The notes below the pieces were generated by a model. It had not been told where the DNA came from. It made no database searches and was given only the letters and a program-made list of their open reading frames with translations. Shown piece by piece: positions 26,900-36,183 of a stretch of DNA of 64,000 nt; the stretch's first letter is position 1; every line of letters starts with the position of its first letter. The DNA lies in assembly GCF_042431545.1 (NCBI RefSeq), contig NZ_JBHLYX010000016.1. The stretch is one strand, 5' to 3'. The stretch comes from Pseudoalteromonas xiamenensis (GTDB taxonomy: Bacteria > Pseudomonadota > Gammaproteobacteria > Enterobacterales > Alteromonadaceae). Both the position numbers and the translations under genes were made by a program.

Positions 26900-29119
26900 T
26901 TAACGTAGGTCGAAGCGGTCTAAACGCATCACCTTTACCCACACTTCAACAAAGTCATTTACAAACTTCTGTTTGGCGTCATCAGAAGCATAAACTTCTG
27001 CAATTGCGCGTAGTTCTGAGTGTGAACCGAAAATCAAATCAACAGGTGTTGCTGTCCATTTGAGTTCGCCCGTTTTACGGTCGTGACCTTCGTATAACCC
27101 TTCCGTTGCTGATTTACTCCAAGTCGTAGACATATCGAGTAAATTAATGAAGAAGTCATTCGTTAGCGTCCCCGGTTTATTCGTAAATACGCCATTTTTA
27201 GAGCCTTGGTAGTTTGCATCGAGTGCGCGCATTCCACCCAGCAACACCGTCATTTCAGGCACAGTCAGGCCAAGCATGTTGGACTTATCAACCAACATTT
27301 CTGTCGGTGACATAAATGCGTCCATGGTGTAATAGTTTCTGAATGCATCTGCCTTTGGCTCAAGAACCGCAAAGGAGTTTATGTCGGTTTGTGCTTGAGT
27401 TGCGTCTGTACGGCCTGGTTTAAAATCAACCATGACGTTCACGCCGGCTTCGCTTGCGGCTTTCTCCACCGCTGCGCTACCACCAAGTACGATTAGGTCA
27501 GCAAGAGAAACGTGTTTCTTGCCTGCACGCTTATTAAACGACTGTTGTATCGATTCAAACTCAGCCAACACTTTTTTTACTTCGGTTGGATTGTTCGCTT
27601 CCCAATTGATCTGGGGTTCTAAACGCAGACGACCACCATTTGCGCCGCCTCGCATATCCGTTACTCGGTGGCTTGACGCAGCTGCCCACGCTGTTCGGAC
27701 AAGTTCAGGCACACTTAAACCGGATTTCAATATTTGCGCTTTCAATGTTTTTACATCGGATGCCGTAATGGGGTTGTAGTCAGCGACAGGCACTGGATCT
27801 TGCCACGAGAAGACTTCACTTGGTACTTCCGCACCGACGTAGCGAGCACGAGGTCCCATATCGCGATGAGTCAATTTGAACCATGCTTTTGCAAACGCAT
27901 GTTCGAACTCTTTTGGATCTGCTCTAAAGCGTTCAACAATCTGTTTGAACTGCGGATCGAACTTTAACGCTAAGTCTGTCGTGAACATGATAGGCGCATG
28001 GCGTTTACCCGCTACATGAGCATCCGGTACTAAGTTCGCTGCGGCTGCATTGTCCGGGATCCATTGCGTAGCACCGGCTGGACTTTTCGTGATAACCCAA
28101 TTGAAATTCATTAGGTTATCTAAATAGTTAGTAGACCATTGAGTTGGTGTAACGGTCCAAGCACCTTCAAGACCACTTGTGGTCGTATCTTCACTATGGC
28201 CTTTGCCACATTTGTTTTTCCAACCAAAGCCTTGGTCTTCAATTGCAGCGGCTGCGGGTTCTTTGCCTGTGCAGTCAGCCGGTTTCTTAGCCCCGTGCGC
28301 TTTACCAAAAGTATGACCGCCTGCAATTAACGCAACGATTTCGTCGTCGTTCATCGCCATTCGGCCAAAAGACATTCGAATATCCTGCGCAGCAAGCAAT
28401 GGGTCGGGCTTACCATGTGGGCCTTCAGGGTTCACGTAAATCAAGCCCATTTCAACGGCCGCAAGGGGGCCTTTTAACTTACCTTTATTGTCACGGCGTT
28501 CGTCTTTTAAGAAAGCAGTCTCAGGACCCCAATACACCAAATCAGGCTCCCAGTCATCCGCGCGACCACCGGCAAAACCAAGCGTTTCGAAGCCCATAGA
28601 TTCCAGTGCAACGTTACCAGCTAAGACCATTAAGTCAGCCCAAGAAAGGCTCTTACCGTACTTTTTCTTTACAGGCCAAAGCAGACGACGTGCTTTGTCT
28701 AAATTCGCGTTGTCAGGCCAGCTATTAAGCGGATCAAAACGTTGTTGACCTCCAGCCGCACCACCGCGACCATCGTGAATTCGATAAACCCCTGCGCTGT
28801 GCCATGCCATGCGGATCATTAACGGTCCGTAGTGACCCCAATCAGCAGGCCACCAATCTTTGGAATCTTTAAGTGTTGTTTCAATATCTTGTTTTACTTG
28901 CTGTAAATTTAACTTGCTGAATTCGGCAATGTAGTTGTAATTCGTACCATACGGATTGGATTCTGCGGCGTGTTGTCGAAGCGGGCTTAGGTTGAGTTGC
29001 TCTGGCCACCAAAACTGGTTGGTTTTTGCTTCATTGGTCATGCTTGCATAGCTTGGTGTGGCAAAAACCGACACCATAATCGCTACAGCAGACAGCATGT
29101 GTTTCTTCGTTGTTCTCAT
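26900..29119 (-). CDS. katG: Catalase-peroxidase with export signal
   Basis: A 739-residue haem enzyme that destroys hydrogen peroxide and can oxidise organic donors. Distal-site R103, W106 and H107 are in the RMAWHSAGVYR stretch. The proximal His is in GGHTFGKAHG. The Trp-Tyr-Met crosslink partners are expected from W106, the Tyr in LIYVNPEGP and a Met in the following IRMSFGRM region. Both the active N-terminal and inactive C-terminal peroxidase halves are present. The first 26 residues form a signal peptide (VFATPSYAS), so the enzyme is predicted periplasmic, unlike the cytosolic E. coli form. AGGAAG precedes the ATG. The upstream region shares a 13-mer with the pirin gene. Confidence 0.95.
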   Translation of the reverse strand: MRTTKKHMLSAVAIMVSVFATPSYASMTNEAKTNQFWWPEQLNLSPLRQHAAESNPYGTNYNYIAEFSKLNLQQVKQDIETTLKDSKDWWPADWGHYGPLMIRMAWHSAGVYRIHDGRGGAAGGQQRFDPLNSWPDNANLDKARRLLWPVKKKYGKSLSWADLMVLAGNVALESMGFETLGFAGGRADDWEPDLVYWGPETAFLKDERRDNKGKLKGPLAAVEMGLIYVNPEGPHGKPDPLLAAQDIRMSFGRMAMNDDEIVALIAGGHTFGKAHGAKKPADCTGKEPAAAAIEDQGFGWKNKCGKGHSEDTTTSGLEGAWTVTPTQWSTNYLDNLMNFNWVITKSPAGATQWIPDNAAAANLVPDAHVAGKRHAPIMFTTDLALKFDPQFKQIVERFRADPKEFEHAFAKAWFKLTHRDMGPRARYVGAEVPSEVFSWQDPVPVADYNPITASDVKTLKAQILKSGLSVPELVRTAWAAASSHRVTDMRGGANGGRLRLEPQINWEANNPTEVKKVLAEFESIQQSFNKRAGKKHVSLADLIVLGGSAAVEKAASEAGVNVMVDFKPGRTDATQAQTDINSFAVLEPKADAFRNYYTMDAFMSPTEMLVDKSNMLGLTVPEMTVLLGGMRALDANYQGSKNGVFTNKPGTLTNDFFINLLDMSTTWSKSATEGLYEGHDRKTGELKWTATPVDLIFGSHSELRAIAEVYASDDAKQKFVNDFVEVWVKVMRLDRFDLR

Positions 29120-29207
29120 ATCGATGCTTCCTAATGTGAATCGTTCTTAGTTCGAATTGAACTTTAGTTCACCTTTTAATGAGTTAACATCGAGAAAAAT
29201 GAATCAC

Positions 29208-29220
29208 AGCATTCGGAAAA
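29208..29220. promoter_or_regulatory. 13-mer shared with the pirin promoter region (copy 1)
   Basis: AGCATTCGGAAAA lies about 90-100 bases upstream of the katG start. The identical 13-mer occurs at 31174-31186 upstream of the pirin gene in the same orientation relative to the gene. Confidence 0.45.
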
Positions 29221-29303
29221 ATTGATAGCACAAACAACTTTATACGAATTTTCGGGACATTTTTTAGAGGCGGTGGGATAGCTCCACCGCGTTTATTGTG
29301 TTG

Positions 29304-30287
29304 CTATTGAGCAAGCAATGCACGATTGTGGGGTCGTGATAGATTGAGCTCTGGCCCAATTGGTACTACCTGAGTTGGGTTAATTTGGGTATGGCTGAAA
29401 TAATAGTGGCGCTTAATGTGCGTTAAATCTGTGGTGTCAGCGACCCCTGCAACTTGGTATATATCACGCAAATATTCACTTAAGTTGGGATAGTCTTCAA
29501 TACGACGCAGATTGCATTTGAAATGCCCAACGTAGACGGCATCAAAACGCACCAGTGTTGTAAAAAGACGAATGTCGGCTTCCGTAAGTGTATTGCCTAG
29601 CAAATACCGTTTCGTTGAGAGAGCGTTGTCTAACGTATCAAGCGCTGCAAACAACGTGTCAAATGCGTTTTCATAGGCGTCTTGTGTTGTTGCGAAGCCG
29701 ACTTTGTATACGCCATTGTTTACGTTGTGGTAAATGAACTCATTAATGTCATCAATTTGAGTACGTAATGCTTGGGGATAATAGTCATCGTCGTTGTGAG
29801 TCAGAGAATTAAAGGCAGTATTAAACATGCGTATGATTTCACTCGATTCATTACTCACAATGCGCTGTGTGTGCGTATCCCAAAGTACAGGCACGGTGAC
29901 TCGACCAGAATAGGTTGGGTCATTTTTTACGTATAATTCATGTAAAAAATTCAGCTGGTACAACGCATCGCCTGAGCTCATTGCGTCCGTGTCAAAACTC
30001 CAACCGTGAGTCAACATATCTGGGCTTACTACGGACACATCAATGTACGTTTCAAGCCCTTTTAACTTTCTCATGATCAAGGTACGGTGTGCCCAAGGAC
30101 AAGCAAGCGAAACATATAAATGATAACGGCCTTGTTCCGCTTTAAACCCAGCTTCACCGCTTGGTCCTGCTTCACCTGTGTTTGTTATCCAGTTTCGCAA
30201 TTTTGCCGCTTCGCGTTCAAATCGACCATTTGATTTTGATGTGTCATACCATTTGTCATGCCACACCCCATCGATTAACAGTCCCAT
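29304..30287 (-). CDS. yqjG: Glutathionyl-hydroquinone reductase (Xi-class glutathione transferase)
   Basis: A 327-residue Xi-class enzyme of the YqjG/ECM4 type, which removes glutathione from glutathionyl-hydroquinones using a catalytic cysteine. The catalytic C63 is in LACPWAHRT, and the family N-terminus MGLLIDGVWHDKWYD is clear. A helical GST C-terminal domain follows. The start is ATG 30287 with AAGGAG upstream, not the frame opening at 30314, which overlaps the pirin stop. It is 10 bp downstream of the pirin gene, so the two form an operon with a likely role in quinone or redox stress, consistent with katG nearby. Confidence 0.92.
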   Translation of the reverse strand: MGLLIDGVWHDKWYDTSKSNGRFEREAAKLRNWITNTGEAGPSGEAGFKAEQGRYHLYVSLACPWAHRTLIMRKLKGLETYIDVSVVSPDMLTHGWSFDTDAMSSGDALYQLNFLHELYVKNDPTYSGRVTVPVLWDTHTQRIVSNESSEIIRMFNTAFNSLTHNDDDYYPQALRTQIDDINEFIYHNVNNGVYKVGFATTQDAYENAFDTLFAALDTLDNALSTKRYLLGNTLTEADIRLFTTLVRFDAVYVGHFKCNLRRIEDYPNLSEYLRDIYQVAGVADTTDLTHIKRHYYFSHTQINPTQVVPIGPELNLSRPHNRALLAQ

Positions 30288-30297
30288 CTCTAACTCC

Positions 30298-31137
30298 TTA
30301 TACAATGTCGCCAAAGCGACCTTGTTGGTAATCGCGAATAGCTTGGTGTAGTTCTTCTTGCGTGCTCATTACGAACGGACCCATATGGGCGATACGCTCA
30401 TTAATCGGGTTGCCGGCAAGGACGAGTAACCCAACACCATGAGCACCACTTTCAAGAATGACAGGCTCGGTCGGGTCAAGCGTTAATTGGATCATTTGTC
30501 CAAACCGTTCGTCCAATAAGTTGCCGCTGTGGATGTAAATCAATGCTTTGCCATGTTCGCTCAAATCTAGGGTCGTTTTACTGTTCGCGGGCATAACAAC
30601 ATCGGCAAGTGTGCCATCACCAGCGAGGCCTTGTAAGTGAGCACTGACCGTTTGACCTTCAATATGCCAATCTCCAGCCAATGCTCGAAGTACTACCCCC
30701 AGCGCAGTTTCCACCGTTTTCACGCCAGTCACAGCGGAATCCTGGTAGCGAGGAGCACGCATTTTTTCCTTTGCAGGCATATTGAGCCAAATTTGGAAGC
30801 CATGCATACCATCGACGGCATCGGCAAGCGGCATTTCGGAATGGACGACACCCCGTCCTGTGCTCATCCACTGCACATCGCCAGATCGAATGGCCTTGAC
30901 GTTGCCCATTTGGTCACGGTGTTCAAAACCCCCTTTACGGATATAGGTAAACGTTTCGATGCCGCGATGTGGATGCGCCGGAAATCCGGCCATGTAATCG
31001 CCGCTATCATCCGATTTTAATTCGTCAATCATCAAGAATGGGTCGAGGCTTTTACCATCAAAACCGGCAATGCGATTTATTTTTACGCCAGCACCATCTT
31101 GAGTGGCTTGGGCTTTGCGTGCTGTTAAAACTTTCAT
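30298..31137 (-). CDS. Pirin-family cupin (quercetinase-like)
   Basis: A 279-residue two-domain cupin. The metal ligands of pirins are all present: H55 and H57 in PAHPHRG, H99 and E101 in GVVHSEMP. Bacterial pirins such as YhaK and YhhW act as redox-responsive proteins or dioxygenases on flavonols. The second cupin domain (about 150-275) is intact but lacks the metal set, as usual. It is the first gene of an operon with the glutathionyl-hydroquinone reductase. A dyad ATTCG-N5-CGAAT lies 40 bases upstream. Confidence 0.92.
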   Translation of the reverse strand: MKVLTARKAQATQDGAGVKINRIAGFDGKSLDPFLMIDELKSDDSGDYMAGFPAHPHRGIETFTYIRKGGFEHRDQMGNVKAIRSGDVQWMSTGRGVVHSEMPLADAVDGMHGFQIWLNMPAKEKMRAPRYQDSAVTGVKTVETALGVVLRALAGDWHIEGQTVSAHLQGLAGDGTLADVVMPANSKTTLDLSEHGKALIYIHSGNLLDERFGQMIQLTLDPTEPVILESGAHGVGLLVLAGNPINERIAHMGPFVMSTQEELHQAIRDYQQGRFGDIV

Positions 31138-31173
31138 ACGTCTATCTCTCTAGCGTGTTGATGTGATAACAAT

Positions 31174-31191
31174 AGCATTCGGAAAACGAAT
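31174..31191. promoter_or_regulatory. Dyad and shared 13-mer upstream of the pirin operon (copy 2)
   Basis: AGCATTCGGAAAA at 31174-31186, identical to 29208-29220. It overlaps the dyad ATTCG-GAAAA-CGAAT at 31177-31191, positioned about 40-55 bases before the pirin start. Confidence 0.45.
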
Positions 31192-31352
31192 CGAAAAATT
31201 CAATAATTCGCGTAAATCATTCTTAAAACCAGAATGATTGTGCGCTTCTACAATTTAACCACGCTTCCTTACACATTCTTACAGTATTCTTTTTAAACAA
31301 CACTATCGTTTAACTGCCTTGCTCTTTTAAACGCCAGTTATAAGGAAATCTG

Positions 31353-31865
31353 ATGAAACACACACTTGTTTTAGCCGCAACGATGCTGACATTAATGGGG
31401 TGCCAGTCCACCAATTCAGCCAGTATCAATGCGAACCCTGGAAAGCCCACGGAGCTCACCGTACGCATCGAAAACGTGCAAAACACCGATGGCAAACTTT
31501 TGGTTTTATTGCATGACAATAGCGAAAGCTACTATGCTGATGATAACGTTAAAAAAAATGGAGCTCGTTACTTCGCCATGAAAGCGGTAGTTCCTCAAAC
31601 TCCAACTACTTTAGTGCAATTTAAAGACATACCAGCAGGAAGGTACGCGGTGAGTGTGGTTCATGATGAAGATGATGATGGCAAGCTCGATAGAATGGTG
31701 TTTCCATTCGTAGGTATGCCAAGTGAGCCTTATGCGTTGTCAAACAACACCTATAACACCTTTTCAAAAGGGGATTTTGAAGCTGCATTAGTGACTGTCG
31801 ACGCGCCGCAATCAACAATCGCCCTACAGCTTGCTACGCATCTATCAAAACTGACGGGACTATAA
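31353..31865 (+). CDS. DUF2141 family lipoprotein
   Basis: A 170-residue lipoprotein; the signal ends in the lipobox LMGC (Cys17). The rest matches DUF2141: a VRIENVQNTDGKLLVLL strand, a central FKDIPAGRYAVSVVHDEDDDGKLD segment and the closing MPSEPYALSNN. The acidic DEDDDGKLD loop could bind calcium. DUF2141 proteins are secreted or periplasmic beta-sandwich proteins of unknown role, often near envelope or polyphosphate genes. AAGGAAA precedes the ATG. It appears monocistronic. Confidence 0.85.
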   Translation: MKHTLVLAATMLTLMGCQSTNSASINANPGKPTELTVRIENVQNTDGKLLVLLHDNSESYYADDNVKKNGARYFAMKAVVPQTPTTLVQFKDIPAGRYAVSVVHDEDDDGKLDRMVFPFVGMPSEPYALSNNTYNTFSKGDFEAALVTVDAPQSTIALQLATHLSKLTGL

Positions 31866-32116
31866 GTTTCGCCACGTCTAAAACAAAGAGCAGTAAAGCA
31901 AACGATGTTGATGCGACTGCTCATTCTCGTCACATATAAACGTCTTTATTGATAAGCCATGATGCTGCTTGTCGAGTCTCATTAACTATCCGCTTCAGCT
32001 TTACTTTGTCAAAAGCGGTGAGTTTCTAAAAACCAGCTAAAGTTAAATTTAAAAGGAAGCGTGGGTGAGGTTATCAAGCACCTATATGGCATTTTCAAAG
32101 TGATCAAGGTCGAAGC

Positions 32117-33943
32117 ATGTCAAAGCAATTAGGTGAGATCCGCAAGTTACGCACCAAATTACTGCTTGTATTGGTAATACTGTTGCTCGCTATTGTCTAT
32201 TTGCTCCCATCTTTATTTCAAAGCCTCGCCGCCCGTGATAGTCAAAATCAACATTTACAAGCAATACAGACCATTTCGAAAGACATCATTTATTATGATG
32301 AAGTATTAACCATGTCCGCGCGGATGTTTGCTTATACGCAAGCCCCAACATGGGAAACTCGTTATCAAACTAACGCCGCACGCCTTGACGAGGCGCTTGC
32401 CAGCGCCCAAAAGCTAGATCCAGAAATAAATGAGGCGATCACAGCGACGGCGAAAGTCAATCAAGCTCTGATTGAGATTGAAAGCGAGGCTTTTGAACAA
32501 GCTAAACTTGGCCATACGCAGTACGCGCAAAGCATCCTGATAAATGCAACCTATGAAGATTTAAAGGCGCAATATGCACAAGGTGTATTCAATGCCATGA
32601 AACACGCGATAAAGGTCGAAGAGAGCGCAATATCAAAGGAAAACGAAGAAAAAATCCGGTCATATTCTTTTCTGCTTGCGATGTTGTTGTTGTTTTTATT
32701 GATTTTTATCGTGTTTTTTTATCGCCATAACAAAACAACCGACTATTACATTGGCGAATTGTTAGCATCACTAGAAAAAAACATTCACCAATTGCAAGAA
32801 AAAACGGAGCATCTTACACAGGCTAATCAAGCGAAATCTCAACTGCTGGCGAATATGTCACATGAATTGAGAACCCCAATTAATGGCATTTATGGCAGTT
32901 TACAATTACTCAGACAACAGACTGCCACAAAAGAAGACCTTGATTTAATTGATACTTCAATACAGTGCAGCGAATTACTGGTTAGCTTGGTGAATGACAT
33001 TCTCGATTTCACGCATTTGGAAGCGGGTAAACTTGAACTCGACATCAAGCCTTTTGACCTGAATAAAACCTTGAAAACGGTTGAACATATTTTTCGGGAG
33101 GAATGTCGGCAGAGTGGTTTGATGCTTGAATTTGACGCTAAACTAAACGACTGGCAACGCAAGGGCGACGAAATACGCATCAAGCAGATATTATTCAATT
33201 TGCTGAATAATGCCGTTAAATTTACCCCCGAAGGCCGTGTTTCTGTGCGAGTTTCCGACAGTGCTGAAAACGAAATGGTGCACATAACCATTGCAGATAC
33301 TGGTATTGGAATGAGTGAGGCGACAATGCAAAAGATGTTTGAAAGATTCGAACAAGCCGATGCATCGACTACGCGAAGCAACGGGGGAACAGGGCTTGGC
33401 ATGCCAATAGTCAAAGCATTGCTAGAAGAGATGTCGGGTGCCATCGACGTCAAAAGTCAAGAAAGGGCTGGAACCCAAATAGACCTTCATTTTTTACTGC
33501 CGAAACATATGCAAACGGATGAACTCAACGTCCAACCAAACGAAGTGACATTCGCACCGTTAACTGGTCTTACCGCGTTAGTGGCCGAAGACAACACAAT
33601 AAACCAAATCGTGATCAGCAAAATGCTGCAAAAAGTTGGTATCGATGCCACGTTAGTGGCAAATGGGCAAGAAGCAATCAATAAACTGACTGCAGAGGTG
33701 GATCTCGTCTTGCTCGACATTCAAATGCCTATCATGGACGGGACGGAAGCTTGCAAAGCGATTAAAGCGCTGCGACCAAGTTTACCTATCATTGCCGTTA
33801 CGGCGAATGTATTTGAAAGCGATATTATGCATTACAAAGCGATAGGTTTTGATGCGGTTGTCAGTAAACCGATTTCACAGGACGATTTTGTAGCTGCATT
33901 ACATTCGGTTTCGGTGCAAATTGACAAGTCAGTTGGCTCTTAA
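32117..33943 (+). CDS. Membrane hybrid sensor histidine kinase (HisKA-HATPase-REC)
   Basis: A 608-residue inner-membrane kinase. Two transmembrane helices (about 13-33 and 184-203) flank a helical periplasmic sensor of about 150 residues that matches no named family by eye. A short coiled coil follows. HisKA has H249 in SHELRTP, the HATPase has the N-box NLLNNAVKF, G1 DTGIGM and G2 GGTGLGM, and a C-terminal receiver has acceptor D534 in LLDIQMP. No HPt is present, so phosphate must pass to a separate protein. The ligand is unknown. It stands alone, convergent with a chemoreceptor gene. Confidence 0.9.
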   Translation: MSKQLGEIRKLRTKLLLVLVILLLAIVYLLPSLFQSLAARDSQNQHLQAIQTISKDIIYYDEVLTMSARMFAYTQAPTWETRYQTNAARLDEALASAQKLDPEINEAITATAKVNQALIEIESEAFEQAKLGHTQYAQSILINATYEDLKAQYAQGVFNAMKHAIKVEESAISKENEEKIRSYSFLLAMLLLFLLIFIVFFYRHNKTTDYYIGELLASLEKNIHQLQEKTEHLTQANQAKSQLLANMSHELRTPINGIYGSLQLLRQQTATKEDLDLIDTSIQCSELLVSLVNDILDFTHLEAGKLELDIKPFDLNKTLKTVEHIFREECRQSGLMLEFDAKLNDWQRKGDEIRIKQILFNLLNNAVKFTPEGRVSVRVSDSAENEMVHITIADTGIGMSEATMQKMFERFEQADASTTRSNGGTGLGMPIVKALLEEMSGAIDVKSQERAGTQIDLHFLLPKHMQTDELNVQPNEVTFAPLTGLTALVAEDNTINQIVISKMLQKVGIDATLVANGQEAINKLTAEVDLVLLDIQMPIMDGTEACKAIKALRPSLPIIAVTANVFESDIMHYKAIGFDAVVSKPISQDDFVAALHSVSVQIDKSVGS

Positions 33944-33950
33944 AGCCACC

Positions 33951-34002
33951 GAGTTGAGTGAAAAGACGGCACTCAATTCAAACGTTACTCTGTCCGTCTT
34001 TT
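33951..34002. terminator. Overlapping hairpins between convergent kinase and chemoreceptor genes
   Basis: AAAAGACGG (33961-33969) pairs with CCGTCTTTT (33994-34002) across a long loop. A competing hairpin pairs GAGTTGAGTG (33951-33960) with CACTCAATTC with one wobble. A bidirectional terminator is likely, though the loop is long. Confidence 0.45.
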
Positions 34003-34035
34003 GCCATTTAATGCAGGACTCTACGAGAGGATAGC

Positions 34036-35127
34036 TTAACTGTGCATTTGGCGCTCAATGCCGTTTAAGCAATCAAATACTTCCATACTCGCCTTTTCCA
34101 TATTCGAGAGCATGGTAATGAGCGTTTCTTTGTCTCCTCTTGCACTCGCGCGCAAGGCTTCAATGCCGGATGTATGCACTTTGGCATGCGGGGCTTCGAG
34201 TTTTTTGAAATGCGAAAAATTGGCGAAATCATCGCGACCTTCACCCTCGTAATACCACTTACCTAGACGACATTGGTGATGGTCTGCAAATTTATGTTCT
34301 TCGCTTTCTTTGCCACTGCGTATCGCTTTGTAAATATTCACCTTCCAGACCAAATGGTCTAATTTCACCGTCTGGATAAAGGTACTCATACTTGCGGCCG
34401 AAATCACATCCGCCATAACACGAGACGAATCGGCCATACTACCAACAGATTCGTTGATCTCTGATGCGGTCTTTGAAACCACCTCGGTCTCATGCGTATT
34501 TTGTTTTACATGTTCAAAGGCGTTTTCTGTTTGTTGAGTGGTGATGTTGGTGAGGTTTGAAATTTTTTCCGCGGCTTCAGAAGAGCGGCTCGCCAAGGTT
34601 CTAACCTCGTCAGCAACGACGGCGAATCCTCGGCCTTGCTCCCCTGCGCGAGCGGCTTCAATCGCTGCATTAAGTGCGAGCAAATTAGTTTGCTCAGAAA
34701 TGCTTTGTACTTGAGTAACAAAAGAGTTTATTTCCGAAGCCGACTGCGAGAGTTTTTCAAACGACTCTTTGAGTTTTTCAGTTTGTCCGGTTAAGCCAAC
34801 TAAGACTTTTACACAACTGCCAAGGCCACTGCTGATGTTTTGGAAATCGCTCAAGCTACCGGTTAAACGCGATTGTTCACCTTTCAAAAGTTCCGCAGAG
34901 CTCGCAACGTCATGGCGCACAGCATCGAGCATATCAAGCGACATAAAAAAGTTTTTCACAATCGTACGTTCTATTTCTACTGCCCGAGCAACCTCAGCGG
35001 ACTCTTCATACGAGGTGTGCAGTCGATGTTCGAGATCGTTTAGTCTTTCGAGTAGCTGATCCCGTTCACTTTTGAGAGCCTTAATTTCTTCTTCGAATTT
35101 GTTTGGAACATTCCGTTTGAAAAACAT
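34036..35127 (-). CDS. Soluble chemoreceptor with C-terminal CZB zinc-binding domain
   Basis: A 363-residue methyl-accepting protein without transmembrane segments. A coiled coil fills about 10-50. The signalling hairpin around about 125-185 carries the invariant tip motif (AAIEAARAGEQGRGFAVVADEVR). Residues about 265-363 form a CZB domain with the zinc-binding pattern LDHLVWK, CRLGKWYY and PHAKVH (three His and one Cys). CZB domains sense zinc and oxidants such as hypochlorous acid, and zinc control of chemotaxis or c-di-GMP is established for relatives. As a cytosolic receptor it would read internal metal or redox state. Confidence 0.92.
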   Translation of the reverse strand: MFFKRNVPNKFEEEIKALKSERDQLLERLNDLEHRLHTSYEESAEVARAVEIERTIVKNFFMSLDMLDAVRHDVASSAELLKGEQSRLTGSLSDFQNISSGLGSCVKVLVGLTGQTEKLKESFEKLSQSASEINSFVTQVQSISEQTNLLALNAAIEAARAGEQGRGFAVVADEVRTLASRSSEAAEKISNLTNITTQQTENAFEHVKQNTHETEVVSKTASEINESVGSMADSSRVMADVISAASMSTFIQTVKLDHLVWKVNIYKAIRSGKESEEHKFADHHQCRLGKWYYEGEGRDDFANFSHFKKLEAPHAKVHTSGIEALRASARGDKETLITMLSNMEKASMEVFDCLNGIERQMHS

Positions 35128-35412
35128 GCAGTGAGCTCCACTTAAGCGGATTAATCGAATTATGGTTATTTAGGTATAGCAAACTTTAGTTATCTCGCTA
35201 TTTTTTAGCGCTTTTTTATGAAGAAAGTCTTTCAATAGCGCCTTGATTCTATATTCCATATAAAACACCGAGACAGAGCATTTTACGTGATCAAAAGCAG
35301 AGTAACGTGGCTGCAGAGCACGAAAATATTGTGTAAGTTGCTGTAATGTTTCCAATATCCAGAAATTCCATAATTAACAGGCCAAAACAACTGTTTATTT
35401 AAGGAGAGCAAA

Positions 35413-35916
35413 ATGGCAACGAATACTAACTTTACGATCAACGTAAACGATTTAATTTCAAGCGTATTTGGAAGCAATAGAGACCGTAACGACCTAGCGG
35501 TGGGCATTCAAAACGAATGTGGTGAAACCATTAAACTCGATTTTTATGTCGACCACGGCAGCTTACGAGATGCCGATGACGGTAACAAGGTTGCCCAAGG
35601 TGAGCTTTGGGAAGCGGGTGTTCACGCAAAAGGAGCGGGCTCAAATATAACCATGAACATCACAATGCCAAATGGCTCTGGTTGGGCGATTATGGCGGCA
35701 ACGCCGGTCAACAAAGAGAACTATTTCAAAATTGCGACAAGTGAAAGCGGTTACTCGAGTTCTAAAGCGGCATACACCGCCGCTGATAAAACGAGTAAAC
35801 ACTACTCGAGCGATGGTATTTATGACGGAACACACAATGGTTATAACGCAGTAGTGAGTATGACGGGTGACAGTCCTGCAGCCTGCACGATTGTTCTTGA
35901 AAAAGCGTCATCTTGA
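35413..35916 (+). CDS. Actinoporin-like candidate pore-forming protein
   Basis: A 167-residue protein with no signal peptide and a strong AAGGAGA ribosome site. It resembles sea-anemone actinoporins in order and spacing: a possibly amphipathic N-terminal segment (about 7-20), then LAVGIQNECGETIKL (compare AVGIDNESGKTW), a central LWEAG..AKGAGSNI and NGSGWAIMAATPV strand pair (compare YNG...GAVGVL and GNTLAVLFSVP), and a closing beta strand TIVLEK. Its length is close to that of actinoporins (about 175). Two cysteines (in NECG and AACTI) differ from the cysteine-free animal toxins. This family call rests on my alignment by eye. A lectin of the same fold, without cytolytic action, is the main alternative. 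Confidence 0.5.
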   Translation: MATNTNFTINVNDLISSVFGSNRDRNDLAVGIQNECGETIKLDFYVDHGSLRDADDGNKVAQGELWEAGVHAKGAGSNITMNITMPNGSGWAIMAATPVNKENYFKIATSESGYSSSKAAYTAADKTSKHYSSDGIYDGTHNGYNAVVSMTGDSPAACTIVLEKASS

Positions 35917-35944
35917 ATTAGACCAACGTAACGCCAAAGATCAG

Positions 35945-35983
35945 CGCCGAGTCGGTGAGCATTCATTGACTCGGCGTTTATTG
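35945..35983 (+). terminator. Terminator after the actinoporin-like gene
   Basis: CGCCGAGTC and GACTCGGCG form a 9-bp stem with a 14-base loop, followed by TTTATT. Confidence 0.7.
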
Positions 35984-36183
35984 TATTCAATGTGTGATAA
36001 CGCCTCGCTTTGCCGGAACGGAGAATTAGTTTAATTAAGTAACCACACAAACTTTAAGGTATTAGTAAAAAGTCGTAATTATAAAAAATCTAACTCGTCA
36101 TTTTTGGTGGTTTGCGAAAAGTCTTCTACAGTGCATATAAGCAGAAATTCTATTTAGTAAAACAGTCCAATTGGCAGGTGAGC

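Noticed and set aside
36112..36183. Upstream extension of the NIT chemoreceptor to 36112
   Set aside because: The 24 extra residues precede the natural MNSLLRLFSRYL membrane start, and AGGTGA lies just before ATG 36184.
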